A DNA stretch of 37,226 nucleotides from an uncultured Spirochaetales bacterium (GCA_902781545.1 CACZJR010000024.1:1-37226); one strand, 5' to 3'; positions 7,806 through 16,131 are shown, counted from the first letter of the stretch. A program made the numbers and translations. Notes: generated by a model not told the origin, from the letters alone.

Positions 7806-8354
7806 ATGAACAACCTTAACACAGTCCTTATGGAAGGGACTCTTATCAGGGATCCGGAACGGTCCAACCAGGCCGAGGGATCATCGACTTGCAAGCTGGC
7901 TCTGGCGAACAACAGGTATTACTTCAAGGCAGGAGACTGGGTGCAGGACGCATCCTTCTTCACCATCTATGTCTTCGGCCCTGTTGCCGAGGCATGCCTG
8001 AAGGTGCTCAAGAAAGGACGCGGGATCCGTATCGTAGGCCGCCTGAAACAGCTCAGGTACACGGTTGCCGGCATCAGCAGGGAGAAAGTGGCCATCCTTG
8101 CGGAGCACATCGAATTCCAGCCTGTCAAGAAGACAGAGGACAAGGAGATCCCGATGCCGGAGAAAGAGCCAGGCATAATTGAGACAAAGACTGATTCCTC
8201 ATTGGATATGGTAAGTACGGCTGCCGAGCCGGGAAAGCCACAGGAGGAAGAAGGACCTGAGAGCTTCGACTCCTGTCCACCGGATGAATGCGCCGTGAAT
8301 GAGGAAGAGAGCAAGGAGGAGACAGCACCTTCCGGGGAAGACGCTCCCTTCTGA
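7806..8354 (+). CDS. ssb: Single-stranded DNA-binding protein
   Basis: This 182-residue protein has an N-terminal OB-fold (about 1-105) beginning NTVLMEGTLIRDPE, with the FFTIYVFG and VGRLKQ strands typical of SSB. A Pro/Glu/Asp-rich linker follows, ending in the acidic tip EDAPF that recruits RecQ, RecO, PriA and other partners. SSB coats single-stranded DNA during replication and repair. The usual spirochaete context is rpsF-ssb-rpsR; here ssb stands alone, so it may be a second or specialised SSB. The ATG follows GGAGG by 5 nt. It lies behind the structured leader and an ECF-like element shared with recQ. Confidence 0.88.
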   Translation: MNNLNTVLMEGTLIRDPERSNQAEGSSTCKLALANNRYYFKAGDWVQDASFFTIYVFGPVAEACLKVLKKGRGIRIVGRLKQLRYTVAGISREKVAILAEHIEFQPVKKTEDKEIPMPEKEPGIIETKTDSSLDMVSTAAEPGKPQEEEGPESFDSCPPDECAVNEEESKEETAPSGEDAPF

Positions 8355-8409
8355 CATCTGAGACGGGTAATTGATGATGCCTTTCCGTTTTACTGATCAA
8401 TTAAGCCCG

Positions 8410-8447
8410 GTCCCCGCATTCGCCTGTGCCATGCGGGGACATCTTTG
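8410..8447 (+). terminator. Rho-independent terminator of ssb
   Basis: GTCCCCGCAT (8410-8419) pairs perfectly with ATGCGGGGAC (8431-8440), then ATCTTTG. Its tail overlaps the -35 box of the next gene. Confidence 0.75.
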
Positions 8448-8472
8448 AAAACGGTCTGAAATGAAGTAGAAT
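8445..8472 (+). promoter_or_regulatory. Promoter of the SDR gene, leaderless arrangement
   Basis: TTGAAA (8445-8450), 16 bases, TAGAAT (8467-8472). The -10 box ends 6 nt before the ATG at 8479, so the transcript should begin at or next to the start codon. No ribosome binding site is present. Confidence 0.6.
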
Positions 8473-8478
8473 CAGGCC

Positions 8479-9282
8479 ATGAACACAAAATGCCCGTATC
8501 TGAAGAAAGTACTGATAACCGGAGCCTCCAGCGGAATCGGGAAAGAGACCGCTGACCTGTTTGCCATGAACGGCTTTGTGGTCTATGCCGCATCAAGGCA
8601 CCCGCAGAGCACAAACAACCCGAGCATCATCCCGATTGAAATGGATGTCACAGATCCAAAGTCCGTAAGATCTGCGGCAGAGAAGATTCCCGAGCTCGGA
8701 ATCATCATCCACTGCGCCGGCTTCGGAATCAGCGGATCTGCGGAGATGACTCCGGTCGAGAGAGCAAAGGCCCAGATGGACACCAATTACTTCGGAGTGA
8801 TCAATGTCAACAACGTCTTTGTGCCGCTTCTCAGAAAAAACCCCAGATCACTGGTACTTTTCACCAGTTCAGTGGCCGGATTAGTACCTATCCCCTACCA
8901 AAGTCATTACAGTTCTTCAAAATATGCCATCGAAGCCTATGCACAGGCACTCAGGATGGAGGCAAGGCAGTTCGGAGTCAGATGCTGTCTGGTCGAGCCC
9001 GGGGACACAAAGACCGGCTTCACCAAGGCAAGAACCAGTGATGAGCCTGAGAGTTCCCCTTACTTCAAGCAGTGTAAGGAATCCGTGGAGCACATGGCCC
9101 GTGACGAGCAGAACGGAAAGCCGGCCTCATCGGTCGCGAAGGTATTTTTGAAGCTTGCAGGAAAGAAGAATCCCAAGGTCCGCTGTGCGGTAGGGCTGGA
9201 TTACAAGGCCCTTGCCTTTTTGGCCAAGATCCTGCCCGCCAGGCTGATCAACTTCATCATCAGGCTGATCTACATCAGCTGA
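8479..9282 (+). CDS. Short-chain dehydrogenase/reductase (SDR), classical
   Basis: This 267-residue NAD(P)-dependent oxidoreductase of unknown substrate carries the Rossmann cofactor motif TGASSGIG (14-21), the CAG motif near 80, catalytic Ser near 131, and YSSSK with Tyr144 and Lys148. The C-terminus (from ~240) is hydrophobic with a basic patch and could touch the membrane, as in DltE/YbbO-like SDRs. The gene has its own promoter whose -10 box sits 6 nt from the ATG, and no Shine-Dalgarno sequence. Leaderless translation is therefore likely (inference). No terminator is seen downstream; the UMP kinase gene follows with its own promoter. Confidence 0.88.
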   Translation: MNTKCPYLKKVLITGASSGIGKETADLFAMNGFVVYAASRHPQSTNNPSIIPIEMDVTDPKSVRSAAEKIPELGIIIHCAGFGISGSAEMTPVERAKAQMDTNYFGVINVNNVFVPLLRKNPRSLVLFTSSVAGLVPIPYQSHYSSSKYAIEAYAQALRMEARQFGVRCCLVEPGDTKTGFTKARTSDEPESSPYFKQCKESVEHMARDEQNGKPASSVAKVFLKLAGKKNPKVRCAVGLDYKALAFLAKILPARLINFIIRLIYIS

Positions 9283-9293
9283 GATTACTGCGG

Positions 9294-9321
9294 TTGTCCG
9301 ATTCCGAACAGTTTTTATAAT
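9294..9321 (+). promoter_or_regulatory. Promoter of the UMP kinase-AEC operon
   Basis: TTGTCC (9294-9299), 16 bases, TATAAT (9316-9321). Transcription would start near 9328, about 58 nt before the UMP kinase ATG. Confidence 0.6.
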
Positions 9322-9385
9322 ATTAAACGTTACGCTTGCAAAACGGAAATGCTCTATATAGAATCTCCACTTGGAGGAGTTATTC

Positions 9386-10087
9386 ATGAGGATTTCAGTT
9401 CTTTCCGTGGGTGGATCTATCATAGCGCCGGACAAAGTCAACAGCACTTTCCTTTCCGGCTTTCTCGCAAAGATCAGACAGTATCTGTCAGACAATCCGG
9501 AGGACAAGCTGATCTTTGTCTGCGGAGGCGGAGCCCCTGCCCGTGTCTATCAGCAGGCATACAGGGAAGTCATAACTGATCCGAATGAGCAGGATGCGAA
9601 CGCCCAGGACTGGATAGGCATCAAGGCCACGCATATCAATTCCGAGCTGGTGAAGGCCATCTTCGGAGACCTTTGCAAGGACAAGGTCGTGACCAACCCC
9701 ACTGCAGATGATGTGAGCTTCACAGGACGCATCCTCGTGGCAGGCGGATGGAAGCCCGGCTTCTCCACAGACACTGATGCGGTCTACCTGGCAAAGAGGT
9801 TCGGAGCCAAGAAGATCATCAACCTCTCCAACATCGCAAAGGTGTACACTGACGATCCCCGCAAGAATCCTGACGCAAAGCCGATCGACAGCATCTCATG
9901 GGCTGATTTCAGGAAGATGGTCGGAGACGAGTGGGTTCCCGGAAAGAACGCTCCGTTTGATCCAATCGCGTCCAAGCTGGCACAGGATGCAGGAATCACA
10001 GTCATCTGCGCCGACGGCAGGGCCACGGAGAACACAATATCGATTCTCACGGACAAGCAGTTCACCGGCACAGTCATAGGAGGCTGA
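9386..10087 (+). CDS. pyrH: UMP kinase, archaeal/spirochaete-type amino acid kinase family
   Basis: This enzyme phosphorylates UMP to UDP in pyrimidine synthesis. The 233-residue protein opens with an amino-acid-kinase strand and VGGS phosphate loop (8-11), has CGGGAPAR, and has an FSTDTDAVYLAKRFGAKKIINLSNIAKVY region (Asp-Thr-Asp-Ala and the nucleotide-binding lysines). It ends with GTVIGG, as in PyrH. The DPRKNPDAKPI stretch is typical of the archaeal PyrH branch. ATG at 9386 follows GGAGGAG by 6 nt; an upstream in-frame TTG at 9371 would place the ribosome binding site inside the gene and is rejected. The next gene's ribosome binding site overlaps its end. Confidence 0.85.
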   Translation: MRISVLSVGGSIIAPDKVNSTFLSGFLAKIRQYLSDNPEDKLIFVCGGGAPARVYQQAYREVITDPNEQDANAQDWIGIKATHINSELVKAIFGDLCKDKVVTNPTADDVSFTGRILVAGGWKPGFSTDTDAVYLAKRFGAKKIINLSNIAKVYTDDPRKNPDAKPIDSISWADFRKMVGDEWVPGKNAPFDPIASKLAQDAGITVICADGRATENTISILTDKQFTGTVIGG

Positions 10088-10089
10088 GC

Positions 10090-11031
10090 ATGGATGTGAT
10101 CAGGATCTCGGCCATTGCCATCACCCCGCTCTTTGTGTTCATGATGCTCGGCTACTACTTCAAGAAGAAGAACTACCTCAGTCCTTCTTCCACCAAGCAG
10201 ATCAACATCCTGGTTTTCAGGTATTTCCTGTCAATCATGTGTGCCGAGACAATCTACAAAGCCAACCTCAAGGAGGATGTGGAGCTTCTTCCCCTTCTGG
10301 TGGTCGCGATTGGAATAATCTGCATCTTCCTCATCTCATGGCTGATAATACCGCGTTTCGTGAAGGACAAGACCCAGATTCCCGTGATGATTCAGGGCAT
10401 CTACAAGTCAAATTACGCGATCCTCGGAATCCCGATCGCACAGAGCATCTGCGGCGCGGACAATATCGGCATAGTATCCGTCATTGCAGTCATCCTGGTT
10501 CCGCTGAACAACTGCATCTCGGCATTCATCTTCGAGAAGTACACCGGCAATGCCACAAGCGTTCCCAAGCTGCTTCTGAACATCATCAAGAACCCTCTTG
10601 TTGTCGGAAGCCTTCTGGGACTTCTGCTGAATGTCACCGGAGTCAAGATCCCGTCATGGATCATGACAGGCATCGTCGCAAAATTAAGCGCCCTGGCCAC
10701 ACCGCTTTCGATGATAGCTCTGGGCGCCTCGTTCGAGTTCAGCCAGATCGGCAAATACAAGACAATGCTCACATGGGCAGTAATCGCGAAGCTGCTGATT
10801 GTCCCCGGCATCATCATCCCGGTGGCAATCATGCTCGGCATCCGCAGCGTGGCCCTTGTGGGAGTCATGATCTACGCCGCCGCCCCTAACGCCGTCAACT
10901 CATACAGCACGGCAGTTGCCATGGGTGGCGATGCCGACCTCGCGAACGAGATCGTTGTCATGACATCACTTCTGAGCATGCTCACCATGTTCGGCTGGTT
11001 CGTGCTCATAGGCCTTACAGTAGGCTTCTGA
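10090..11031 (+). CDS. AEC-family (auxin efflux carrier-like) transporter
   Basis: This 313-residue integral membrane protein has about 8-10 hydrophobic segments. The N-terminal helix pair LFVFMMLGYYFKKKNYL and the half-way repeat (helices near 175-195 and 205-225 with ATPLSMIALGASFEF) are hallmarks of AEC/YwkB/MdcF-type secondary carriers. Known members move malate, malonate or other organic acids; the substrate here is not determinable. It starts 2 nt after the UMP kinase stop, with GGAGG inside that gene's end, so the two are co-transcribed. It converges with ndk, leaving 6 bp between stops. Confidence 0.82.
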   Translation: MDVIRISAIAITPLFVFMMLGYYFKKKNYLSPSSTKQINILVFRYFLSIMCAETIYKANLKEDVELLPLLVVAIGIICIFLISWLIIPRFVKDKTQIPVMIQGIYKSNYAILGIPIAQSICGADNIGIVSVIAVILVPLNNCISAFIFEKYTGNATSVPKLLLNIIKNPLVVGSLLGLLLNVTGVKIPSWIMTGIVAKLSALATPLSMIALGASFEFSQIGKYKTMLTWAVIAKLLIVPGIIIPVAIMLGIRSVALVGVMIYAAAPNAVNSYSTAVAMGGDADLANEIVVMTSLLSMLTMFGWFVLIGLTVGF

Positions 11032-11037
11032 GAAACC

Positions 11038-11499
11038 TCAGTTCATCTTCTCCTTCAGGATCTCAAAGGCAGTCTTCCAGGATGTGCACATCTCCTCTTC
11101 CTTGAAGTAGATCGCAATCTCCCTGTCCGCACTCTCGGGACCGTCTGAGCCGTGAATCACATTGAAGCTCATCTCCGGTGAGAAATCGCCTCTGATTGTT
11201 CCGACCTCTGCATTGGCTGGGTTGGTCTTACCCATTATCTGCCTCATTCCGAGAATCGCATTGTCTCCCTCAATGACCATGGCCACTATCGGAGCGCTTG
11301 TGATGAACTTCACCAGGTTGGGATAGAACGGCTTCCCATAGTGCTCTGCATAGTGGGCGGCAGCCTGCTCCTGTGTCACCTCAAGCATCTTGAGGGCAAT
11401 GATCTTGTAGCCCTTCTCCTCTATCCTGCTGATGATCTTTCCGATGAGGCCTCTCTGGACTGCATCCGGTTTGATGGCGATAAAAGTTCTCTCTGTCAT
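11038..11499 (-). CDS. ndk: Nucleoside diphosphate kinase
   Basis: This enzyme exchanges the gamma-phosphate between NTPs and NDPs through a phosphohistidine. The 153-residue protein starts with [16 protein letters not shown] and contains the nucleotide-binding Lys and Arg residues. The catalytic motif is NVIHGSD, with His116 (the usual form is N-x-x-H-[AG]-SD). Length is slightly above the usual 140-150. ATG at 11499 follows AGGAG by 6 nt. It has its own promoter and is divergent from the lipid kinase gene. Confidence 0.96.
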   Translation of the reverse strand: MTERTFIAIKPDAVQRGLIGKIISRIEEKGYKIIALKMLEVTQEQAAAHYAEHYGKPFYPNLVKFITSAPIVAMVIEGDNAILGMRQIMGKTNPANAEVGTIRGDFSPEMSFNVIHGSDGPESADREIAIYFKEEEMCTSWKTAFEILKEKMN

Positions 11500-11527
11500 T
11501 TGAATCTCCTAATACTGATGAATGAAT

Positions 11528-11556
11528 CTTATACCGAAATTACCGTCTCTCGTAAA
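11528..11556 (-). promoter_or_regulatory. Promoter of ndk
   Basis: On the minus strand TTTACG (11551-11556), 17 bases, TATAAG (11528-11533), about 30 nt before the ndk ATG. Confidence 0.45.
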
Positions 11557-11584
11557 GAGTGATACTTCCTGTGCAAAGCCTTTT

Positions 11585-11598
11585 TTGAGTATACTCAA
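11585..11598 (+). promoter_or_regulatory. Perfect 14-bp palindrome over the -10 box at the start of the lipid kinase gene
   Basis: TTGAGTATACTCAA is a perfect palindrome ending 3 nt before the ATG and containing TATACT (11590-11595). It is a candidate operator placed on a promoter that would give a leaderless transcript. No good -35 box is seen. Confidence 0.45.
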
Positions 11599-11601
11599 GA
11601 C

Positions 11602-12498
11602 ATGAGGAACGTCCTGCTATTGTTCAACCCACATGCCGGCAAGGGCAAGATAAACGCAAAGCTCTCCGCAATCACTGACATACTCACCAAGGAAGGTTTT
11701 CTTGTAACCGCCTATCCCACCCAGGACAAGGGCGATGCCAGGGATAAAATCCTCCAGTGGGGATCCTCCTATGACAGGATCATCGTAGCAGGCGGAGACG
11801 GCATGCTGCATGAGGCAATCAACGGAGTGATGAATCTGGAGACAAGGATTGACCTCGGCTATATCCCGTCGGGAACAGTCAATGACTTTGCCAACTCAAC
11901 AAAGATCCCCAAGACCGTCGAGCAGGCGACAAAGGTCGCCGCAGGTGAGACCAGGCAGACAATTGACGTCGGCAGGTTCGGGAAAGAGTACTTCTCCTAT
12001 GTCGCTGCTTTCGGTGCCATAACCGACATACCGTACACGACAAACCAGGACGCCAAGAACGCCTTCGGCTTCATGGCCTATTTCTTCAATGCGCTGAAGT
12101 ACATGGACATAAGGACCCTCTTGGCATCCTGCAAGAAGATGGAGATCATAACCGACACACAGGTCCTTACCGGCGAGTTTCTGGTAGGATGCATATCCAA
12201 CTCCAGGACAATCGGAAGCCTCAAGCAGCTTGTCCCGGATGATGTGGAGCTCAAAGATGGCCTGATGGAGGGCCTTTTCGTCCAAAAACCGACGAATCTC
12301 GCACAATTCAGTCATGCGATGGATCTCCTGGTTTCCGGGAACATGGACAATCCCGAGATTTTCTCAATCAAATCCAGCCGCTTTGAAATCAAGACAGATG
12401 AGGATACCCGCTGGACACTCGACGGAGAGGACGGCGGAGTGCACAGGGACATACTGATTCAGGACTGCAAGCAGGGCCTGACAATGATACTGCCATGA
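11602..12498 (+). CDS. Diacylglycerol/lipid kinase (DagK/YegS/BmrU family)
   Basis: This 298-residue kinase phosphorylates a lipid alcohol such as diacylglycerol. The N-terminal LLFNPHAGKG phosphate-binding motif, GGDGMLHE at 64-71 (catalytic GGDGT-type motif) and IPSGTVNDFA at 88-97 define the family. The C-terminal beta domain (WTLDGEDGG) is also present. It would act at the cytoplasmic membrane face in phospholipid recycling. No Shine-Dalgarno sequence precedes the ATG; the -10-like TATACT ends 6 nt upstream, suggesting leaderless translation. The stop overlaps the next gene by ATGA. Confidence 0.88.
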   Translation: MRNVLLLFNPHAGKGKINAKLSAITDILTKEGFLVTAYPTQDKGDARDKILQWGSSYDRIIVAGGDGMLHEAINGVMNLETRIDLGYIPSGTVNDFANSTKIPKTVEQATKVAAGETRQTIDVGRFGKEYFSYVAAFGAITDIPYTTNQDAKNAFGFMAYFFNALKYMDIRTLLASCKKMEIITDTQVLTGEFLVGCISNSRTIGSLKQLVPDDVELKDGLMEGLFVQKPTNLAQFSHAMDLLVSGNMDNPEIFSIKSSRFEIKTDEDTRWTLDGEDGGVHRDILIQDCKQGLTMILP

Positions 12499-13034
12499 AC
12501 AGGTTCTGGGGCCATCTGAGGACAATCACCAAGCACCGCCATCTTGTGATGCGGCATTGCTTCAAGGCAGGGATCCCATGGAGAGGACTCCTTCATGACC
12601 TCTCGAAATACAGCCCTCAGGAGTTCATCCCGGGAGTGAGGTTCTACACCAGAGACAGGAGCCCCACGGCCGGAGAGAGAAAGCAATACGGGTACTCCAA
12701 GGCATGGATGCACCACAAAGGACGGAACAAGCACCATTATGAGTACTGGTCCGACTTTTCCTTGGAGACACACACAAACAGGCCAGTGAAGATGCCTCTT
12801 GTATTCGTGATCGAGATGTTCTGTGACCGTGTCGCAGCCTGCAAGGTCTACCAGAAGGACAGGTATACAGACTCAAGCGCACTTGAATACTACAGAAGAC
12901 GCCTGGGTGAGGAGGACATGCATCCCGAGACCTCAAAGCTGCTCGGGGATCTTGTCTCCATGCTCTCAGAGAAAGGTGAGGAAGAGACCTTCAAATACAT
13001 CCGCACAGTACTGCGCAAACAGAAGGACTATTGA
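12495..13034 (+). CDS. DUF5662-family protein
   Basis: This 179-residue protein has the conserved histidine-rich pattern of the DUF5662 family: an N-terminal HLRTITKHRHLV and C...G, then LLHDLSKYSPQEF, then the SPTAGERKQYGYSKAWMHHKG block followed by N-x-HH-x-EYW. The spaced H..HD...H...HH residues suggest a metal-binding, HD-like helical fold, but the biochemical role is unknown. Such proteins are common in both cellular and phage genomes. It overlaps the lipid kinase stop by ATGA, so the two are translated together. Confidence 0.8.
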   Translation: MNRFWGHLRTITKHRHLVMRHCFKAGIPWRGLLHDLSKYSPQEFIPGVRFYTRDRSPTAGERKQYGYSKAWMHHKGRNKHHYEYWSDFSLETHTNRPVKMPLVFVIEMFCDRVAACKVYQKDRYTDSSALEYYRRRLGEEDMHPETSKLLGDLVSMLSEKGEEETFKYIRTVLRKQKDY

Positions 13035-13297
13035 TCCTTTTTGATGGCCCAGATCCTGTCCGATCCATTCATGTTGCCGGATACTATTGCCTAATACCCT
13101 CTGATCCGTCTCTAGCAAAAATGAAAGAAAAAGGAACCTCAACCTTTTACAGTATCAGTTCCCTTCCCGACTCCATAGTCTGACAGACATCCGAAGCCAC
13201 TCTTTTCTCTTTTTGTATAACGAGCGATTTCAGTATAGCACAGAAATCCCTCAAGGTACGAAAAAAACACAAAAAAACCGTAGAAATTGTATTTTTA
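13035..13297 (+). other. Non-coding region upstream of recQ
   Basis: No gene is apparent. A weak AAAAGG/CCTTTT hairpin near 13130-13148 could terminate the preceding operon. An inverted copy of the ECF element core, TACGAAAAAA (13257-13266), lies about 50 nt before the forward TTTTTTCGTA, separated by an A/T-rich stretch. Confidence 0.4.
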
Positions 13298-13329
13298 TTG
13301 AAATATTTCCTGCACTTTTTTCGTATTAA
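13298..13329 (+). promoter_or_regulatory. Dispersed upstream element, copy C (ECF-type promoter candidate for recQ)
   Basis: TGAAAT (13299-13304), 17 bases, CGTA (13322-13325) continuing TATTAA. The 26 bases from TTGAAA to TTCGT are identical to copy A. The element ends 5 nt before the recQ ATG, so the mRNA would be leaderless. Confidence 0.6.
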
Positions 13330-13334
13330 AGGGT

Positions 13335-14918
13335 ATGAGTGATTACCTTGGAAGAATACTGGCTACCGCCTCAGCAAGATTCGGGATCAGCATGCTCAAA
13401 CCTTATCAGATTCTCGTCATCCAACGCATATTGGAGCAGGAGGAGAGCTATGAGGTAAGAAACCAGCTTGTCATACTTCCGACAGGCACCGGAAAATCAC
13501 TGTGCTTCCTCATTCCCGCCACCTTGTGCAAGGGAATAACAGTAATCGTCTACCCTCTTCTTGCCCTCATGAATGACCAGATGTCAAAGCTCAAGGAAGC
13601 CGGAATAGATTGCGTCTGCATCAGGGGCGGTCAGACCAAGGCACAGAGGGATGAGGTTTTCAGGAGGCTGGATTCAGGCACCAAGATAGTGGTCAGCACC
13701 CCGGAAAGCCTTCAGAACCGCCATGTGATGAGAAGACTGTCCGGCATGAGGATCAGCCTCCTGGTGGTTGATGAGGCCCATGTGATATCACAATGGGGAA
13801 ACAGCTTCAGGCCGGCATATCTGTCGCTGACCGAGGCAGTGATAAGACTCAGACCACACCAGATACTCGCATTCACCGCCACTGCAACTGACAAGATCAT
13901 CAAGGACATCAGGTCCTGCCTCTTCTTCTCCAGACCGCTGATTGTCAAAGGTGACATTGACAGACCCAACATCATCTACAACTCATATCCGGCATTGAGC
14001 AGGACACAGGGAGTGGTTGAGCTTGCAAGGACATGCAAGAGACCGGCCCTGATCTTCTGCAGAAAGCGCGATGACACTAAAAGGCTGTGCATAAAGCTTC
14101 TGATGGAGACAGAAGGCATTCCGGTTCGATACTATCATGCAGGTCTCTCCAGGGCAGAGCGTGAGGCTATTGAGATATGGTTCCAGAACTCACATGACGG
14201 GATTCTTCTATGTACCAGCGCATATGGAATGGGCGTTGATAAGAAAGATGTAAGGACGGTCATACACCACAGACTTCCCTCCTCATATGAGGAATACCTG
14301 CAGGAGTCAGGTCGTGCAGGAAGAGACGGGGAAACGTCCATGGCCTGGGTAGTTGTGACAAGATCCGACATGGATGCGAGAGACCCGTATAGCCCTGTGC
14401 TTGAGACCTTCCGCAGTAAACCAGCAAGTTGCAGGAGAAGATCCCTGCTGAAGGCAATGGGTCAGGACAAGCAGGAATGCACCGGATGTGACGTTTGCCT
14501 TAAGACAGAATGCAAGGAGATGACAGCAGACAGACAGATAAGGAGACTGATCAGGAGATGGCCGTTCAGATTCAATCCAACAGTAGCCTCTTTTCTGCTT
14601 TGTGGCTCAAGAAACATCAACTCAAATATGATTGAGGCTACTTTTGACCCTCTTCATGGATCAGTCAAAGGCTGGAACCCTAAAAGCTTGAGCGATACGA
14701 TCAACAGACTTTCAGAAGAAGGAAGCTTCTATCCCATAACAGGCATATCCCTTCAAGGTCGTGGAAAGTTGCTGTACCCGTCAGGTAAATTCGTATATAA
14801 TGCCATTGCATCATTTCTCAGGAGAATCAACGATGGATATAAGTGGATTGTACGGGAAGCTGGCAGGCTCAGACAAAGAGCTTTCAGAAGCCGCGGAAAG
14901 AAGATTCAGAAGCCTTAA
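13335..14918 (+). CDS. recQ: RecQ-family ATP-dependent DNA helicase
   Basis: This is a 3'-5' superfamily 2 helicase of 527 residues, acting in recombination and fork repair. Motifs: Walker A PTGTGKS (49-55), DEAH (146-149) followed by ISQWG, TATA (181-184), and motif VI QESGRAGRDG (323-332). The zinc-binding cysteine cluster is C366, C382, C385, C388 and C393. The winged-helix region appears short and no HRDC domain is seen, so it is shorter than E. coli RecQ (about 610). The last ~30 residues are the out-of-frame translation of the start of galK, suggesting the original stop was lost. The proposed ATG lacks a properly spaced ribosome binding site. Confidence 0.88.
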   Translation: MSDYLGRILATASARFGISMLKPYQILVIQRILEQEESYEVRNQLVILPTGTGKSLCFLIPATLCKGITVIVYPLLALMNDQMSKLKEAGIDCVCIRGGQTKAQRDEVFRRLDSGTKIVVSTPESLQNRHVMRRLSGMRISLLVVDEAHVISQWGNSFRPAYLSLTEAVIRLRPHQILAFTATATDKIIKDIRSCLFFSRPLIVKGDIDRPNIIYNSYPALSRTQGVVELARTCKRPALIFCRKRDDTKRLCIKLLMETEGIPVRYYHAGLSRAEREAIEIWFQNSHDGILLCTSAYGMGVDKKDVRTVIHHRLPSSYEEYLQESGRAGRDGETSMAWVVVTRSDMDARDPYSPVLETFRSKPASCRRRSLLKAMGQDKQECTGCDVCLKTECKEMTADRQIRRLIRRWPFRFNPTVASFLLCGSRNINSNMIEATFDPLHGSVKGWNPKSLSDTINRLSEEGSFYPITGISLQGRGKLLYPSGKFVYNAIASFLRRINDGYKWIVREAGRLRQRAFRSRGKKIQKP

Positions 14919-16080
14919 GGACGAGCATGAAAGGCTGTTCGGTAAGAAGGCGGAGGCTGTATTCTCCACTTCCGGAAGGACAGAGCTCGGAGGAAACCAC
15001 ACAGACCACAACCTGGGAAAGGTCCTGGCCGGCTCAATCAATCTCGATACAATTGCCGCAGTTCATCTCACATCCGACAGCATGGTCTCATTTGTCAGCG
15101 AGGGTTATCCTGCCATTCATGCTGATATCTCTGACCTCTCAGTCCATGAGCAGCTCTTCGGAACAACAGAGGCAATCATAAGAGGAGTCGCATCTGCAAT
15201 GTCAGAGCGCGGAGGAAAGGTCGGAGGCTTCTGTGCAAATGTCTCATCCAGCGTGTTCAAGGGCTCGGGGCTCAGCAGCTCGGCCGCGGTCGAGGTCCTG
15301 ATAGGAACAATCTTCAACGACCTCTTCAACGGCGGAAGATTCACCACAACAGATCTTGCAATCATGGGACAGGAGGCGGAGAACATCCATTTCGGCAAGC
15401 CCAGCGGGCTCATGGACCAGATCGCCTGTGCCAACGGCGGGATTGTGGGCATAGATTTCCAGAACCCGAAGAATCCCGTGATCACACCTGTGGAGACAGA
15501 CTTCGCTGACTACGGCTACAACCTTGTGATCACCACAACCGGCGGCAACCATGCGGACCTGACCGCGGATTACGCATCAATCCCATCTGAGATGCGCCTG
15601 GTGGCACGTCATTTTGACAAGGAGTATCTCCGCGATGTCGATGAGCAGGAGTTCACCTCCCGGATCGGGGAGCTGAGAAAGGCAATCGGCAATGACAGGG
15701 CAATTCTCAGGGCCTTCCATTACTTTGAGGAGAACAGAAGAGTCACAGAGATGATTCAGGCACTGCAGGACAGGGATTTTTCCAAGTATCTTTCAGTTGT
15801 CAATGAGAGCGGAGACTCCTCCTTCAGGTTTCTTCAGAACATCTACAGTCCAAAGGCATTCCACGAGCAGGGAATCTCGCTGGCATATGCCATGACCGAG
15901 ACCTTCCTTAAAGGAGAAGGGGCTTGTCGCGTCCAGGGCGGAGGCTTCGCAGGCACAACTGAGGCCTATATCCCATGTGACAGGACAGCCGCATACTTCA
16001 GGCACATGGAGAAGCTGTTCGGAGAGGGCTGCTGCACTGTTCTTGCCATCAGGAACCTTCCCACCATGCGCGTCATGTGA
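14833..16080 (+). CDS. galK: Galactokinase-like GHMP-family sugar kinase
   Basis: This 415-residue GHMP kinase is the likely first step of the Leloir pathway (galactose to galactose 1-phosphate). Motif 1 is GRTELGGNHTDHN (48-60), the variant seen in some gut Firmicutes galactokinases in place of GRVNLIGEHTDYN. The ATP loop is GLSSSAA (146-152), SGLMDQ carries the catalytic Asp195, and motif 3 is GGGFAGT (369-375). The usual sugar-binding Glu of motif 1 is Asn here, so specificity could differ. The ATG at 14833 follows GGAGA by 7 nt. In-frame starts further upstream lie inside recQ and are not supported. It overlaps recQ by 86 bases. Confidence 0.82.
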   Translation: MDISGLYGKLAGSDKELSEAAERRFRSLKDEHERLFGKKAEAVFSTSGRTELGGNHTDHNLGKVLAGSINLDTIAAVHLTSDSMVSFVSEGYPAIHADISDLSVHEQLFGTTEAIIRGVASAMSERGGKVGGFCANVSSSVFKGSGLSSSAAVEVLIGTIFNDLFNGGRFTTTDLAIMGQEAENIHFGKPSGLMDQIACANGGIVGIDFQNPKNPVITPVETDFADYGYNLVITTTGGNHADLTADYASIPSEMRLVARHFDKEYLRDVDEQEFTSRIGELRKAIGNDRAILRAFHYFEENRRVTEMIQALQDRDFSKYLSVVNESGDSSFRFLQNIYSPKAFHEQGISLAYAMTETFLKGEGACRVQGGGFAGTTEAYIPCDRTAAYFRHMEKLFGEGCCTVLAIRNLPTMRVM

Positions 16081-16103
16081 TATGAACCCCAAACCTGAAG
16101 ACA

Positions 16104-16131
16104 AAAAAAAGTCCCGAGAACGGGACTTTTT
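16104..16131. terminator. Bidirectional terminator between galK and rpmB
   Basis: GTCCCG (16111-16116), loop AGAA, CGGGAC (16121-16126), flanked by A8 and T5 tracts. It serves both convergent genes. Confidence 0.85.

Noticed and set aside
9371-9385. TTG start for UMP kinase
   Set aside because: It would place the GGAGGAG ribosome binding site inside the gene; the ATG at 9386 has ideal spacing and begins the family's first strand.
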